From Fagopyrum homotropicum (taxonomy: Eukaryota > Streptophyta > Magnoliopsida > Caryophyllales > Polygonaceae), in NCBI GenBank assembly GCA_033239125.1, contig BSWB01000002.1:84068560-84132559 (forward strand): DNA of 64,000 nt, written 5' to 3'. This document shows, in pieces, positions 32,968 through 44,540 of this stretch; position 1 is the first letter of the stretch, and every line of letters begins with the position of its first letter. The notes beneath the pieces were generated by a model. That model was not told the DNA's origin. It made no database searches and saw nothing but the letters and a program-made list of their open reading frames with translations. A program made the position numbers and the translations under genes.

Positions 32968-34383
32968 AGCTTGAATGGATTTCTTTTCTTTATTATTATG
33001 CAGTTCGGCTAGGTCCGGTAAGTTTCCTGTTTTTCCTTGACTTTTATTCGACCCATTGGGACAATGTGTCCCAAGTATGGGGTATGTGGATGTACTTATT
33101 TGACTATGTATGTATGTTTGTATGACTCGTGATGGATATTTATGACCTTACTTGGCTCCTTGTGTCTATTTGCCATTACATGCATGCATACAGGTTTTTG
33201 TTTGAGAAAAACGTCGAAAACTTGGTTTGAAATTTTTTTTTACCTCGACCGGGATGATTTTTGCCAAACGAGATTGAACACCTCGGATGACCTAGAACAC
33301 CTCGACCGAGGTGGGTTTTTAAATGAGAGTTTTTCAAAATATTTTGTGCTTCTTCTTTGGATATGACCTCAGTGATGATTTTGTTTGCAGAATGGTTTTG
33401 AAACCTTTATATGCTCGAAAGGTCTTATGATATGTTTAAGTTGCAAAATGCTTTGTTTGAAGTTTTGGCATGTTTAATACTTTGTTTTTATCAAAATTAT
33501 GTTGAATTTGAAGGTTGACACCACATGATGAGTCCTATCACATTCTTCTTGGGATGATTAAGGCAATTCATTCTCTTCTCTTCTTCTTCTTGATCATGCT
33601 TTAGCCCCTCATATACATATTGCCTCCCTTTACCTATCCGGGAATATGGAAGCAAGCAAGTGAAAAGCAAGTGTAAGTGAAGTTGAGATGTTGGCTGACA
33701 GTTTTAGAAATAAACAAATAGGTTTGGGGAAGTCAATCATGATGATGAGTAACTCGGCACCATTCACATACCCGGGTGTTTGTGTCTTGCCAAAGTCGAA
33801 TTGAGCGATATTCCTAAGGGGTCATGGTATGTGCATCAAGGGTTTGAGGCATCTCGAGAAATTGAAGATTGTTGATTTCCTAGGCTTCGGTTATTGTGCA
33901 CCTCTGTCCATGCATCCCAAAAATTAAAGTAAAATAAGCAAAGCTTATTGGTGGAAGATGTTGAGATTCAAGGAAGGTGAAGTAAGATCCTTTTCCCGGA
34001 TTCTAGCACCACATTCCCTATATACATCCCACCCTCACACGTTTCCTGACCTCTTATGGAAGCCCTTGAGGCCTCGAGCTTGTTGATTGACTTGGTGGTT
34101 TAAACTAGATTATACATGATTAATTTCGATAAATATGATTTATTATGCATTCTATGATTTTATGCAAAGATGAACAACTTTCTTATATTTATAAAATGTT
34201 TTGATCATGCATTGATTTTATTTGCCATGAAGCATTCTCTTAGAGTGATCTATGAGTGGAACACACCACCAAAAATGTTTTGAAATACTTTTCATTAATC
34301 TTTATGACTTATGACCCATTCTATCTTGTACTAAAGATTTGAAACTTGCTTGGGGACAAGCAAGGAACAAGTATGGGGTATTT
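32968..34383 (+). other. E 3' untranslated region
   Basis: No gene seen in 1.4 kb. A purine-tract-like aagtatggggtatg lies at 33073-33086 and the true tract aagtatggggtattt at 34369-34383, directly before the LTR. A motif cluster at 33240-33316 includes a perfect CACCTCGACCGAGGTG (33299-33314). The part near 33770-33840 resembles 9915-9985. Confidence 0.75.
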
Positions 34384-36135
34384 TGATAGCATCTATTATA
34401 GTCTATATTTTGGGGCTGGTTTAGACGTTTCATCTTCAATAATCTGCATGTATGGATGTGTATTGTGTGATTATATTGTTGTTTCATCTACCTTTACGGG
34501 AATCAAGGTCTACACCTAGTTTCGTTGTAATTGTGGGTAAAATGACACTATTTGGACTAAAATGGAGCTAAGGAGCTTAAGAGTCATTGGAGCTACATTT
34601 TGGAGTTTAAGAAAGAACTCAGGAAGCATGGAAATGATAAAGAAGATTTACTTTGGACAAGATTTGAGAGATTTCACAATCAGTTGAGATTCACCTCGGT
34701 CAGCTACAATGCTATCTCCACGAAGGTGATCTTGAGGAGCGTCCCGACCGAGGCGAACACCCTGCCGGCGAGATTCATATTTTTGGCTGAGATCTTTTAT
34801 TTTTGGAAAGAAGATATCTTATATTTTTGGACTGAATTTCTGGAAGGAAGATAATATTTTTGGAAGATCTATTTTAGAAATATGGATATATTTTATGGGA
34901 AATTATCTTTTTAAGATATTATTATCTTTGGAAGATAATTATCCTATATAAAAGGTTGGATTTTCCACAAGTTCAACCATGCTTACATGCTGAGAGCATC
35001 CAGCAATTAAGGGATTTTTCTGGAAGCTTTGAAGGAAGGATTGAAGGATTGAAGATCAAGGAAGATAGGATTTATAGTTTGGAGTTAGCTTTTGAAGGAG
35101 TTTGTAAGACTTTCTTAGATTCCTTTTTGGTTGATTGTCTTTGCTGATTTGTGATTGAGGAACGCTTGTTTATTGATTATTTAATTCAGTTATTGAGACC
35201 TGTTTCTTCAAGTTTTCTTGTTCGAATATTGATTCCCTTTCCATTGAATTGATTATTGTTATCATGATGATTGTTGGCTAAGTTTCTTATGCGATTCTAG
35301 GGTGATTGGCTGACAGACGATGATAGAATGATCTTAATCCCAGCAGGACCCTGAAAGCTCGAGTCTTTTAACCTTAACCATAGAACACCTTGCTCAGTCG
35401 AAGAACATCTCGGCCGGGGTGAGAACTTGACTGAACGAGGTGAACCTTTCCTGTTTCGAAACTGAAGTTAAGTGTTCTAGTTTGCCAAATCCTATCCTTA
35501 TTACACTTTTCCTCGTTAAATGCAAGCCTAGGATGAGACTTACCCGGTGATTTCTTTGCTTGTTTACCTAAGATCATGAGTGTAGGTAATAAAGCTTTAT
35601 CCTTTATTAGGGTTTGAGTGTGCCTTCATTCCATCTTTGTGAGTTAGCCTGAGACTTACCCGGTAAAGGTTGATTCTATTCCCTTGGGTGGTGTGTTGGT
35701 TTGAGATTATAGTTCCTTTCCTTAGTACCTTGAGACTTACCCGGTGATAGGAGCTTTGGTTTGGGATAGTGAGTAGTGAGACTTACCCGGTACTCTATTC
35801 CCACCTTAGAAATATCTTCCCTTTGCAAACCTCACCTTTATCCGTGTTATCTTTTGAGATCTTGAGTCGGAACCACAACTAGATGCTTTAATCCCTAGAA
35901 TCCGTATTTCCCCTTACTTGACTTTTATATCATCTTTGATTGCTTTAATTGCTTTTGGTTATTTACAATATTTGACAACCGATTATGTGCTTTGTTTCAC
36001 CATAGTCCTTGTGTTCAACCCTTGGAATTCTTGCTTTTATTACAATTGACCCGTACACTGCGGGTTCGCATATTTGTTCAAGCATACTTCTTGGATTATA
36101 AATTTAATGCTTGCACACACCGTTTGGAGCGAACA
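34384..36135 (+). mobile_element. Athila-like E 3' LTR
   Basis: 1752 bp, partner of 17025-18788, ends TGATAGC...GCGAACA. TATA box near 34947. The gagacttacccggt repeats and inverted-repeat motifs of the 5' LTR are present again (34690-34760 and 35388-35440). Confidence 0.85.
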
Positions 36136-37036
36136 AGGGCATGCCTAAAACTGAGCCAAAACATATTGAAATCAAACCAAAAATGCTTGCTCCGAGCATG
36201 ACCAATATAAGCCAATTTTTACTCTCTCCGATTAAGTTGGCAGGTTTGTGCACTCTCAGTAAAACGCCTATAACTGAGGCAATTATTGGAATTAAAATAC
36301 CCATAAGTACTAGTTTGAAAGGTATTTTCAATATCTACAACTGCCTAGCTTACACAAAGTTGAGATTCCAAGAGGAAGAGGGTGAAAATGACCTTACATT
36401 ACAGCAACTACGGTACTTGTATGGATTGTTGGGCAAGATCATGCATGAAGGCATAAAAGATGGTTATACAAAACATATGCACGTCCAACCAATACATATT
36501 TCATGCAGCATATCATCCTCATATTATTCATATATTATGCAATAATTTATATATTAATCATGTGAAAGTAGGTGGAAAAGTAGGTGGTGAAATTCCCTTT
36601 GTTTTTCCTTTGTTTAATTTCAAACTCTTGACCTTGTAATCTTTAATTGTTGGGAGTTAGGTGCTGAATTTTCAGTCTATATAAGGCCTCTCCCATACCA
36701 TTTTATAGCAAGACGAATTTGAGTGATTTTCAGTCAAAAGTTGTGTTTTTACCTTAAAATAAACAAACCTAGAGACTAAGGTGAGAGGCCAAAGTTTCGA
36801 AACCCACAAGATGAGAGGTCGAGTGGTGTCCTTACGGTGAGAGGCTAGGAGGACAAAGAAGATCCAATCCCGATGTGAGATTCCGAGGGAAAAGATCTCG
36901 AGCCAAGGAGATCCAAGGTGCGAGGCTGGACGATCCTTGCTTGGCATATCCCAATCAAAAAAATCAAAAAAAAAAGAAGTGGACGGAAGGAACAACACCG
37001 GTGGATCCTTGCGTTCAACCAACGAAGAGTGCATCA
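36136..37036 (+). mobile_element. Element X 3' LTR, second part
   Basis: Resumes at the target duplication AGGGC and follows the X 5' LTR from 15614 to its end GCATCA. Contains TATATAAGG near 36679. An open frame parallel to that of the 5' LTR persists to about 36545. Followed by the X target duplication TAACC. Confidence 0.85.
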
Positions 37037-37852
37037 TAACCGGCAGAGTACAAACTATCCTTGCTTCAATGGTTAAACAGGTGGTGGTGGATTGAGGTAG
37101 TGCATTGGGTAGAAGAAACTGTTGTTTAGCCATCTTAACAGTTTTAGATGGGGAAGGATGGTCGAAAGGTTGTATCGAGGATTCCCAAAAATTTCAGCAA
37201 TAATTTCAGAGGTAAGAGTAATTTTCTTACCTTAAATGACAGATTATAGGACAAGTTCCCCCCTTTCTCGTCGGGCCGATAAGTGTGCATTGGGTAGAAG
37301 AAACTGTTCTTTAGCCATCTTAACAGTTCTAGATGGGGTAGGGTGGTCGAAAGAGTTGTATTGAGGAGTCCCAAAAATTTCAACAGTAATTTCAGAGGTA
37401 AGAGTAATTTTCTTACCTTTAATGACAGATTCTAGGATGAGTTTCCCCCTTTCTCGTCGGACCTAAAAGTTGCAATAGAACAGATTCGTAAATCTTGGAA
37501 AGGATGTCTCCCCTAGGTTGAGAAAAATCCAGATAGAACTAGCTTGAAGCCCTTCGAGCCCTGGTAGAGAGAGGCATGTGAATAACTCTCGATCGACTAA
37601 TTCACACATGCATTCGTTCCAATCATTGAACCCATTCAGCCAATGTTTGACTGCAATCTGACTTCTGAACCAATGTGAGGGAAGACCTGTCTTGGCAAGA
37701 ATTTCAGCATCATCCAAATGAAATGGGGAACAAGAGCTTGAATGTAAGCCGGAGTATGAGTCCGAGTCTGAGTTTGAAGAGATTTGAACTACTCTTTGGC
37801 ATTTGGGGACAGATGATGAGGCATCATCAACTGAAGATCTCGTGGAAGCCAT
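37037..37852 (-). pseudogene. SIRE-like extra ORF, N-terminal part
   Basis: Starts at ATG 37850-37852 (ASTRSSVDDASSSVPKCQRV), with a Ser-rich, acidic first 45 residues and then a globular part (ILAKTGLPSHWFRSQIAVKH, WNECMCELVDRELFTCL). Open to 37463. Beyond that, frames close in a 185-bp imperfect tandem duplication (37100-37284 and 37285-37462). The continuation lies at 14765-15498 beyond element X. The start choice rests on the first ATG after non-coding spacer. It has no similarity that I recognise to viral envelope proteins. Confidence 0.55.
37100..37462 (-). repeat. 185-bp tandem duplication in the SIRE extra ORF
   Basis: Two copies begin gtgcattgggtagaagaaac at 37100 and 37285. They differ at about one base in ten to fifteen, so the duplication is old. 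Both copies carry cagaggtaagagtaattttc. Confidence 0.9.
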
Positions 37853-38289
37853 GTAAAATTTTGAAGGAGAGAAGAAGCAGATTTGTGAAAATTGAAAGAT
37901 TAAAGCACGGGAGTTTGCAAAGAGAAGGTGAAGCGGAAGAGATAAAGAAGGAAGAGAAGTGATATTTAAGGGAAGAAGTCACATCAACGTAAGTTCACTA
38001 AGATCTTGAGAGACTCAAAATCTTGGGAGAATCATTTTTTATTAGAATTTTTTCCATAAATTTTGTAACTACTTTTCAAAATTCTTTGAATCTGAAAATA
38101 AAGCCTTTTGAAATCCCTTTTAAAGCTCTTTCTAAAAAAAATTTAGGAATTAGAATATCTAAAGTATAATTATTCCTAAACGACCTGTGTAAATCAATTT
38201 ACCCTTGAATCTCATTTCAAGGCCCTTGAATTGCCTTTCAAGGCCCTTGAAAAAGATAATTGGGCTGCATACAAAGGAGAAAATAAAAT
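37853..38289 (-). other. SIRE spacer between pol and extra ORF
   Basis: Non-coding. Contains two copies of TTTCAAGGCCCTTGAA (38215-38230 and 38237-38252). The minus strand reads tggggggagtaaa near 38297-38309, a purine run right at the pol end. Confidence 0.6.
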
Positions 38290-39984
38290 AATTTACTCCC
38301 CCCACGTTAATGCTTCCTTGTTCAACATACCAAGCTCAAATATAATAAAATTAAATTGATATTCGGGTAGGGGCTTGGTAAAGATATCTGCAAGCCGCAA
38401 GTTAGTTGATATATAAGAGATCGAAACATCACCTTTCTCAACTTGATCACATATGAAGTGATGCCTTACATCGATATGCTTAGTCTTTGAGCGCTGCACA
38501 AGATTTTTAGTAATTGAAATAGCACTAGTATTATCACATTTTATAGGAATACCTTTCAATCAAAGCCAAGATCACGAAGTTGTTGAGCTATCCATAGAAT
38601 TTGTGCACAACAGGCTCCCGCAGCTATATATTCGGCTTCAGCTGTGGATAGGGCGACAGAGTTTTGCTTCTTGGAGTGCCAACTAATTAGGGATGACCCT
38701 AAGAATTGACAACATCCATAAGTGCTCTTCCTATCGACCTTATGACATTCAAAGTCTGCATCTGAATAGCCAACGAGGTTAAACGAGCTTTGACGTGGGT
38801 ACCATAACCCTAGATCCTTAGTGCCACTGAGATACCGAAAAATTCTTTTCACAGCAATCAAGTGTAACTCTTTAGGATCAGCTTGAAATCTTGCACACAT
38901 GCACACGCTAAACATAATGTCATGTCGACTAGCGGTTAAATATAACAATGAACCGATCATACCTCGATACTCCTTTTGTACTACACTTTTGCCATCTTTG
39001 TCATGGTCAAGCGAAAGTGTCAAACTCATAGGAGTCTTTGCGACCTTAGATTGATCCATCTTTCAGTTTTTAATCAAGTCCTTGGTATACTTGCTTTGAT
39101 TGAGAAAAATTCCTTTCTTTGCTTGTGTAACTTGAAGTCCAAGAAAGAAATTTAGCTCACCCATTAAGCTCATCTCGAATTCCATGCACATGATATTTGA
39201 AAATTCCTTGCAAAGGGAATCATTAGTAGCACCGAATAATATATCTTCAACATAGATTTGTACTATTAATATATCGTTGCCTCTAGTTTTGATAAATAAA
39301 GTTTTATCAATCAAACCTCTTTTGAATTTGTTTTCGAGAAGATACTTGTACAATATTTCATACCAAGCTCGAGGAGCTTGTTTAAGACCATAAAGAACTT
39401 TGTCTAGTTTAAATACATGATCAGGAAATTCATCATTTTCAGAACCAGGAGGTTGGGCAACGTAGAGTTCTTCTTCTAAGAAGCCGTTTAGGAAAGCACA
39501 TTTTACATCCATTTGAAATAGTTTTATACTCATGAAAGATGCAAATGCAAGTAGCATACGTATGGCTTCAAACCTGGCAACCAGAGCAAAAGTCTCCTCA
39601 TAATCAATACCTCTTGGTTATAGCCTTGTGCTACAAGTCGTGTTTTATTTCGTATGACTTTGCCACTTTCATCCAACTTATTTCAAAAAACCCATTTTGT
39701 GTCAATGACGGATTGATGCTTTGGTCTTGTAGTAAGAGTCCAAACATTTTTTCTCTCAAACTCATTTAGTTTGTTTTGCATGGCAATGATCCAGTCGGAT
39801 TCTTGAAGAGCTTGAACATAATTTTTTGGCTCAATAAGGGACACGAACGCAGAGAATGCACGTAGGTTGTTTACTTTAGATCGAGTTTGAACTGCTGCGT
39901 TTGGATCTGAGATCACATTCTCTTGTGAATGGTATGAAGAGTGTTGAAATTTCCTTCTTTTGTAAGATGGAGCAGATCCTCAAG
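38290..39984 (-). pseudogene. SIRE-like reverse transcriptase and RNase H
   Basis: Copia-type RT and RNase H on the minus strand in several frames. RT starts near 39916 (NYVQALQESDWIIAMQNKL), then QMDVKCAFLNGFLEEELYV and LYGLKQAPRAWYEIL at 39063-39557. The catalytic box reads YVEDILFGA, whereas copia RTs have YVDD, so one of the two metal-binding Asp residues is Glu. RNase H at 38556-39059 has GYSDADFECHKVDRKST and SKKQNSVALSTAEAEYIAA, with the final part (DIFTKPLPEYQF) at 38293-38559. Frameshifts separate the segments near 38556, 39060 and 39560-39690. Solo LTR 39985-43225 cuts it from integrase. Confidence 0.9.
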
Positions 39985-42686
39985 TGTAACACCCCAAATT
40001 CTGAGAACTCGGGGAGCTACTGGTTAGGACCTCACAATGGAACCTGGCCTTAGTTTGACAACAATTTAACTTGGATCTTACAACAAGGCACAAAAGTATT
40101 TAAAACATTTGAAAACTGTAAACAATTTATACATCGAAATATGTATCAGCCTTACAAGAAAAGATATTAAAACGACGCATATGAAGAACAGAAGACATCC
40201 CCGTCCCCAACTAAAATGAGTACGTGGACCCGGCTGACCATTTCCTCCGGATCTCTCTACAACTGTCTTAACTTGCAAGGCATCTAACAGCGGTGTAAAA
40301 CCGTTAGCTAACATTCTACGCATAAGTATAAAGGTAAAAGCACAAACACACAACATACACAATCAACATACACAATCAACATACACAATCAACATGCACA
40401 CTCAATCCTTTTATTATCTTTAATTAGGTGAGAGGTCATTACTAATGATACTTATTTTGTGACACGAGGGATTCCCAAACCTCGCCCCTGTCCCCGTTTA
40501 CCAACGCGGAATGATACTAATGCATCTGACCGTCTACCGGACTGGGCTGGTCGCAGGGAACCTCCTAGACTCTCGCAAGAGCTAGGCAGATGATGTCACG
40601 ACCCGTTATCATACACTTGGGTCAATTACGTAAATAATAAAGTCGGCCTAATCCGGTTTCGTTGTTTATCACAACTAACAAAAACCACTAATACACATTA
40701 CACTCATACAAGAAGCCAGCTAAGTAAGTCCGTGGACTTACCAGAATCAAATCTCGACTCTCTCTTAACCACCACTAAATCCGTAAGTGTAGAACTCAGT
40801 TGCCTGTCAGAGGAGGCATGTGGGTCAACACATTTCCCTGGATACTTATAAGTCTAAAACTCTTAAGATATACGATTCTATGTGCAGAAGTTATTACAGT
40901 GTTTATTTAAGGTAAAATGACTATTTTACCCTTAGTCCCAGAACTTCCAAAAACTTGGAATATGTACTTAAATTATAATTTGAGGCTAACTAACCATATT
41001 CTACTCCCTAGGATGATTTTAGGTAACAACTGGAAAAACTACCCATTTTCTATTTTTCGAAAAGTCACTAAAGTCCAACTACAACTTCAAATATAAAATT
41101 CGAATAATATTATAAAAATTCCGAAATAATTCCCTAGGTCATCTATAATATCCTATCTACTCATAGGAGAAAGAATTTTTTAAAATTGTTCAACCATCAC
41201 TTCTACAAAAATTTCCAAAGTTGGTTACAACACTTAACAAACAACACACTGTCTTAACTTTGAACAATCATAACTCCTAAACTACTCGCTGGATTTATTC
41301 CAAATTTTGATATGTTCTACTATAAAATCTTATCTCTAATATATCCCAAATTCAGCGGCAAAGGAGATCAAAATCCTATTTAAAACTATCTCACAAAACC
41401 GAATTTCAGCACAACAGAAAAACTGCTTATGACTAAATCTTTGAAAAATCATAAATCCCAAACAACTCGCTGGATGCTTCTCAAATTTTAATATGTTCTA
41501 CAACAATATGTCAAATATATCATATCCAAAATTCAATCCCAACGGAGATCAAGAGCTTATTGAAAACCATCTCACAAAACAGCATCACTTGCTCACTCAG
41601 CACATATATACAAACTGCATGAGGCGTCAACTTTGGAACACAATAACTCTCAAACCGTAGCTCGGATTCCTCTAAAATTTTAGTATGTTATACTATACAA
41701 TATCGAATAAAACATATCCGAAAATCAGCAGTAAAGGTGGAGTCTAACCTACCCAAAACTGGAGCCGAAGTTGACTATTCTTCACTTTCGAAAACTCAGC
41801 AAACACCTCAGCTGTCCAAGTAAATCTTCTGAGGCTGTTAAGGTCGGCTTGGAGACACAACGAGTGCTCACATCAGTATATATATATTAAGGTTAACGCA
41901 AAGAGAAGGGATAGGAAGGACGATATGGATCTTACTCGATTCCGTGTTTCGAAGGGGTGAAGGGAACAACACCGGTTGCTGTCACTGGAGTCCGCTACTG
42001 CAGTAGGTTGGAGGCTCGACAAGATTCCAGGAGGCACACCAGCGGCCTAGTCCAGTAGCACCGGTGGCCTAGGGAATGGCCGAACCCAAGGGTTGTGGAC
42101 GCCGTTCCTGTGATCGATTGCTGCGCGACTAGGAGGACAAGGAACAGCGGTGGTTGCAGATGGACGATCCGGATATGGAGGACGGCCCTCCTGTGTGGGC
42201 TCGAGGCGAACGGTCCTCCAGTGTGGGCTAGAGGCGGACGGCAAGGAGGTCAAGGAGGCCGCGATGGTTGAAGGCAGAAGCTAGGGTTGAGGTTCGGTTT
42301 GCACGAGAAGCAAATAGGAACAACTTCCGGTTCAGCGTCGACAGCGGCGAGGGAGGCCGAAACTGGTCAGCGCTACTGGTGGCGGTAGGGGTTGCGCGCC
42401 GGCTGCTGCCCAGGGAAGGAGGGTGACAGCAGGTTCCAAACGTGAAGATAGAACTAGGGTTAGAGGGAAAGAAGGGAACGGTGTAACATCTGCACAAGAT
42501 CTCATCCGCTGGGCTTCTGGCTGCGAGGGTTACGGAGTGCAGGCCGCCTTCTCTCTGGGCCGGGAGTGATCTGGGCTGGCTGGAGGCACGCATAGAAATG
42601 GGCTGAGGAGAGGCTGACATGAGAGTTGGGCTGAATAAAGGTGAGCTGAAGTTGTAAAAAGTAAAGGTGGGTTGGGTTGTCGAAAC

Positions 42687-42830
42687 TCGTCAAAACTCGT
42701 CATGGCCTTGTCAAGCCCATGCATGGCCTTGTCACGGATTTGTCATGGCCTCGTCATAACTCGTCATGGTCTCGTCACAGATTTGTCACAGTCTCGTCTC
42801 CGCCTTGTCATGATCTCGTCTAAAGTCATC
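42687..42830 (-). repeat. Short tandem array of ctcgtcatgg units
   Basis: About a dozen imperfect units of ten to twelve bases (ctcgtcatgg, cttgtcatgg, ttgtcacgg) inside the solo LTR. Confidence 0.85.
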
Positions 42831-42848
42831 GTTAAGGATTAATTACAA

Positions 42849-43128
42849 GAATTAGGGTTTGATATAATTCTATCATTTTATGTGATTTAAATTCTACATA
42901 AAATGATAAATAATTATAAGAATTAGGGTTTGATATAATTATATCATTTTATGTGAATTAAATTCTACATAAAATGATAAATAATTATAAGAATTAGGGT
43001 TTGATATAATTCTATCATTTTATGTGAATTAAATTCTACATAAAATGATAAATAATTATAAGAATTAGGGTTTGATATAATTCTATCATTTTATATGAAT
43101 TAAATTAAATTCTACATAAAATGATAAA
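42849..43128 (-). repeat. Four 71-bp tandem repeats with hairpins
   Basis: Units start gaattagggtttgatata at 42849, 42920, 42991 and 43062. Each contains ATCATTTTATGT and its exact complement ACATAAAATGAT separated by twelve bases, with inner GAATT/AATTC adding to the stem. The fourth copy has a small insertion in the loop. Confidence 0.95.
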
Positions 43129-43225
43129 ATTTGTGAAGAAAGAATTATTAGATAGAATGAGAACCGTCAACGGCTCGAAGCCGAATTGATTCGGAAATAA
43201 ACGGAATAAAATTCCGGATATTACA

Positions 43226-44540
43226 TCAAGGTTGAGACTCATATGTTTGACTAGATTCAGGTACCGTTGATGTATTTTCCTTGGATCCTATCTCAAGGCC
43301 TTGAAGTTGGGTTTCAAGCCCTTGAAATGGAGTTCTGGCATCGCAGTTTTCTGTTTCAAGGTCTTGAGGGTTTTCTCCGGTATCTTTAATCTTTTCTTGC
43401 ATTTTCTTTTCTTGATCTTTAAGATCTTCATCTTCGTCCGAATTGTGATCTTCTCGTTGATTCAGATTAAGATCTGCAAAACTTTCACTCAAACTACCAT
43501 CATTGCTTTCATAAAAAATGACATGAATACTTTCTTCAACAATTTTGGTAAGTTTGTTATAAACACGATAAGCTTTGCTATTTGAAGCATATCTAATGAA
43601 TATTGTTTCATCACTACGTGCATCAAATTTCCCAAGATTATCTTTGACATTGTTATGAACAAAGCAAGTACATCCAAAGGGTTTAAAATATGAAATATTA
43701 GGTTTTCTTCCTTTAAATAATTCATAAGGAGCCTTTTTCAAAATGGGGCGAATGAAACATCTATTTTAAATGTAATTCGCAGTGTTTACTGCTTCTGCCC
43801 AGAAACGTTTTGGCAAACTGTTTTCTAAAAGTATAGTCCTAGACATATCATCGAGAGTGCGGTTCTTACGTTCCACAACTCCATTCTGTTGAGGAGTTCT
43901 AGGAGCTGAAAAGTTATGTGAAATGCCATATTTTGCACAAAATAAATCAAACTTTGGTTGATCAAATTCTCTACCATGATCACTTCTTATAGAAACGATT
44001 GGTAGGTTTTTCAAGGTTTGCAACTCCTTACACAATTTTGAAAACTCAAACAATGCTTCAGATTTTTCTCTTAGGAAAGAAATCCATGTGAAACGAGAGA
44101 AATCATCCACAATAACAAGGATGTACTACTTGCCTTTGACAAATTTGACATGCATAGGTCCACAAAGATCCATATGTAAGAGTTCAATGGGTCGAGAAGA
44201 ACTTACAACTTTCTTAGGTTTGAATGAACTTCTTATTTGTTTACCTTGTGTACAAGCTTTACATAAATCATCTACCTTGAAATTAAGGTTTGGCAAGCCA
44301 CGTACCAAATCTTTTGAAAGTAGCTTCTGCATTATATGCATACTTACGTGACCAAGTCTTCTATGCCAAAGCCTTGGATCATCAGTCAAGGCCTTGAGAC
44401 ATTTTAGCTTAGTTCTTGAAACTTGGTTAGTACTCGTAGAATAAACATTGTTACATCTAGGAGCCATAAGCACAATGTCACCCGTCGTTTTGTCTTGAAC
44501 TTCACATTTTTCTGAATCAAACAATACTTTGTTGCCTTTA
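43226..44540 (-). pseudogene. SIRE-like integrase
   Basis: Minus strand. The N-terminal zinc domain is at 44126-44524 (HRRLGHVSMHIMQKLL, CKACTQGK). The catalytic core is at 43766-44110: first Asp near LLHMDLCGP, second in SIRSDHGREF, Glu in GVVERKNRTL, all present. The C-terminal part at 43226-43741 (KKAPYELFKGRKPNISYFKP) runs into the linker, which encodes FQGLE repeats from the TCAAGGCCTTGA motif. Stops or frameshifts near 43750 and 44115 and loss of continuity at 44525-44548 separate the frames. The solo LTR follows. Confidence 0.9.

Larger units (their letters stand above)
17025..36135 (+). mobile_element. Athila-like element E, lacks integrase
   Basis: LTRs of 1764 bp (17025-18788) and 1752 bp (34384-36135), ends TGATAGC...GCGAACA. 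The target duplications are AGGGT and AGGGC (17020-17024, 36136-36140), differing by one base. The intact site in the X 5' LTR has AGGGC. Order: PBS, gag, protease, RT, RNase H, (no integrase), ORF2, PPT. Without the nested element G it is about 11.9 kb. RT and PBS sequence place it in the Athila clade. Variants of the inverted repeat CACCTCGACCGAGGTG are scattered through LTRs, genes and spacers. Confidence 0.85.
15499..37036 (+). mobile_element. Non-autonomous LTR element X (about 2.4 kb) split by E
   Basis: Starts TGATGTGATCC and ends GCATCA, with perfect 5-bp target duplications TAACC (15494-15498 and 37037-37041) in the SIRE-like extra ORF. Its LTRs are 1008 bp (15499-16506) and 1020 bp (16901-17024 plus 36141-37036). 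The internal region is only 394 bp, with a primer-binding site and polypurine tract but no pol. It therefore depended on another Ty3/gypsy element. Its 3' LTR was later split by the Athila-like element E. Confidence 0.85.
39985..43225 (-). mobile_element. Solo Tekay-like LTR, 3241 bp
   Basis: Starts TGTAACACCCC and ends ATATTACA, flanked by perfect 5-bp duplications TCAAG (39980-39984 and 43226-43230). Family blocks (gacacgagg near 40462, tgtagaact near 40791) identify the same LTR type as 48779-50926, about 1.1 kb longer. There is no primer-binding site, gag or pol. Unequal recombination between the LTRs of a full insertion explains this. Two tandem arrays (42687-42830, 42849-43128) lie in its U3 end. 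Pro/Ser-rich open frames at 42047-42724 are GC-driven and not called as genes. Confidence 0.85.

Noticed and set aside
42047..42724. Pro/Ser/Arg-rich minus-strand open frames
   Set aside because: They overlap in several frames inside a GC-rich part of a solo LTR and are not shared with the related LTRs.
40000..43200. Full-length element with a hidden pol
   Set aside because: No PBS, PPT, gag, RT or integrase motif in any frame; the duplications fit a solo LTR.
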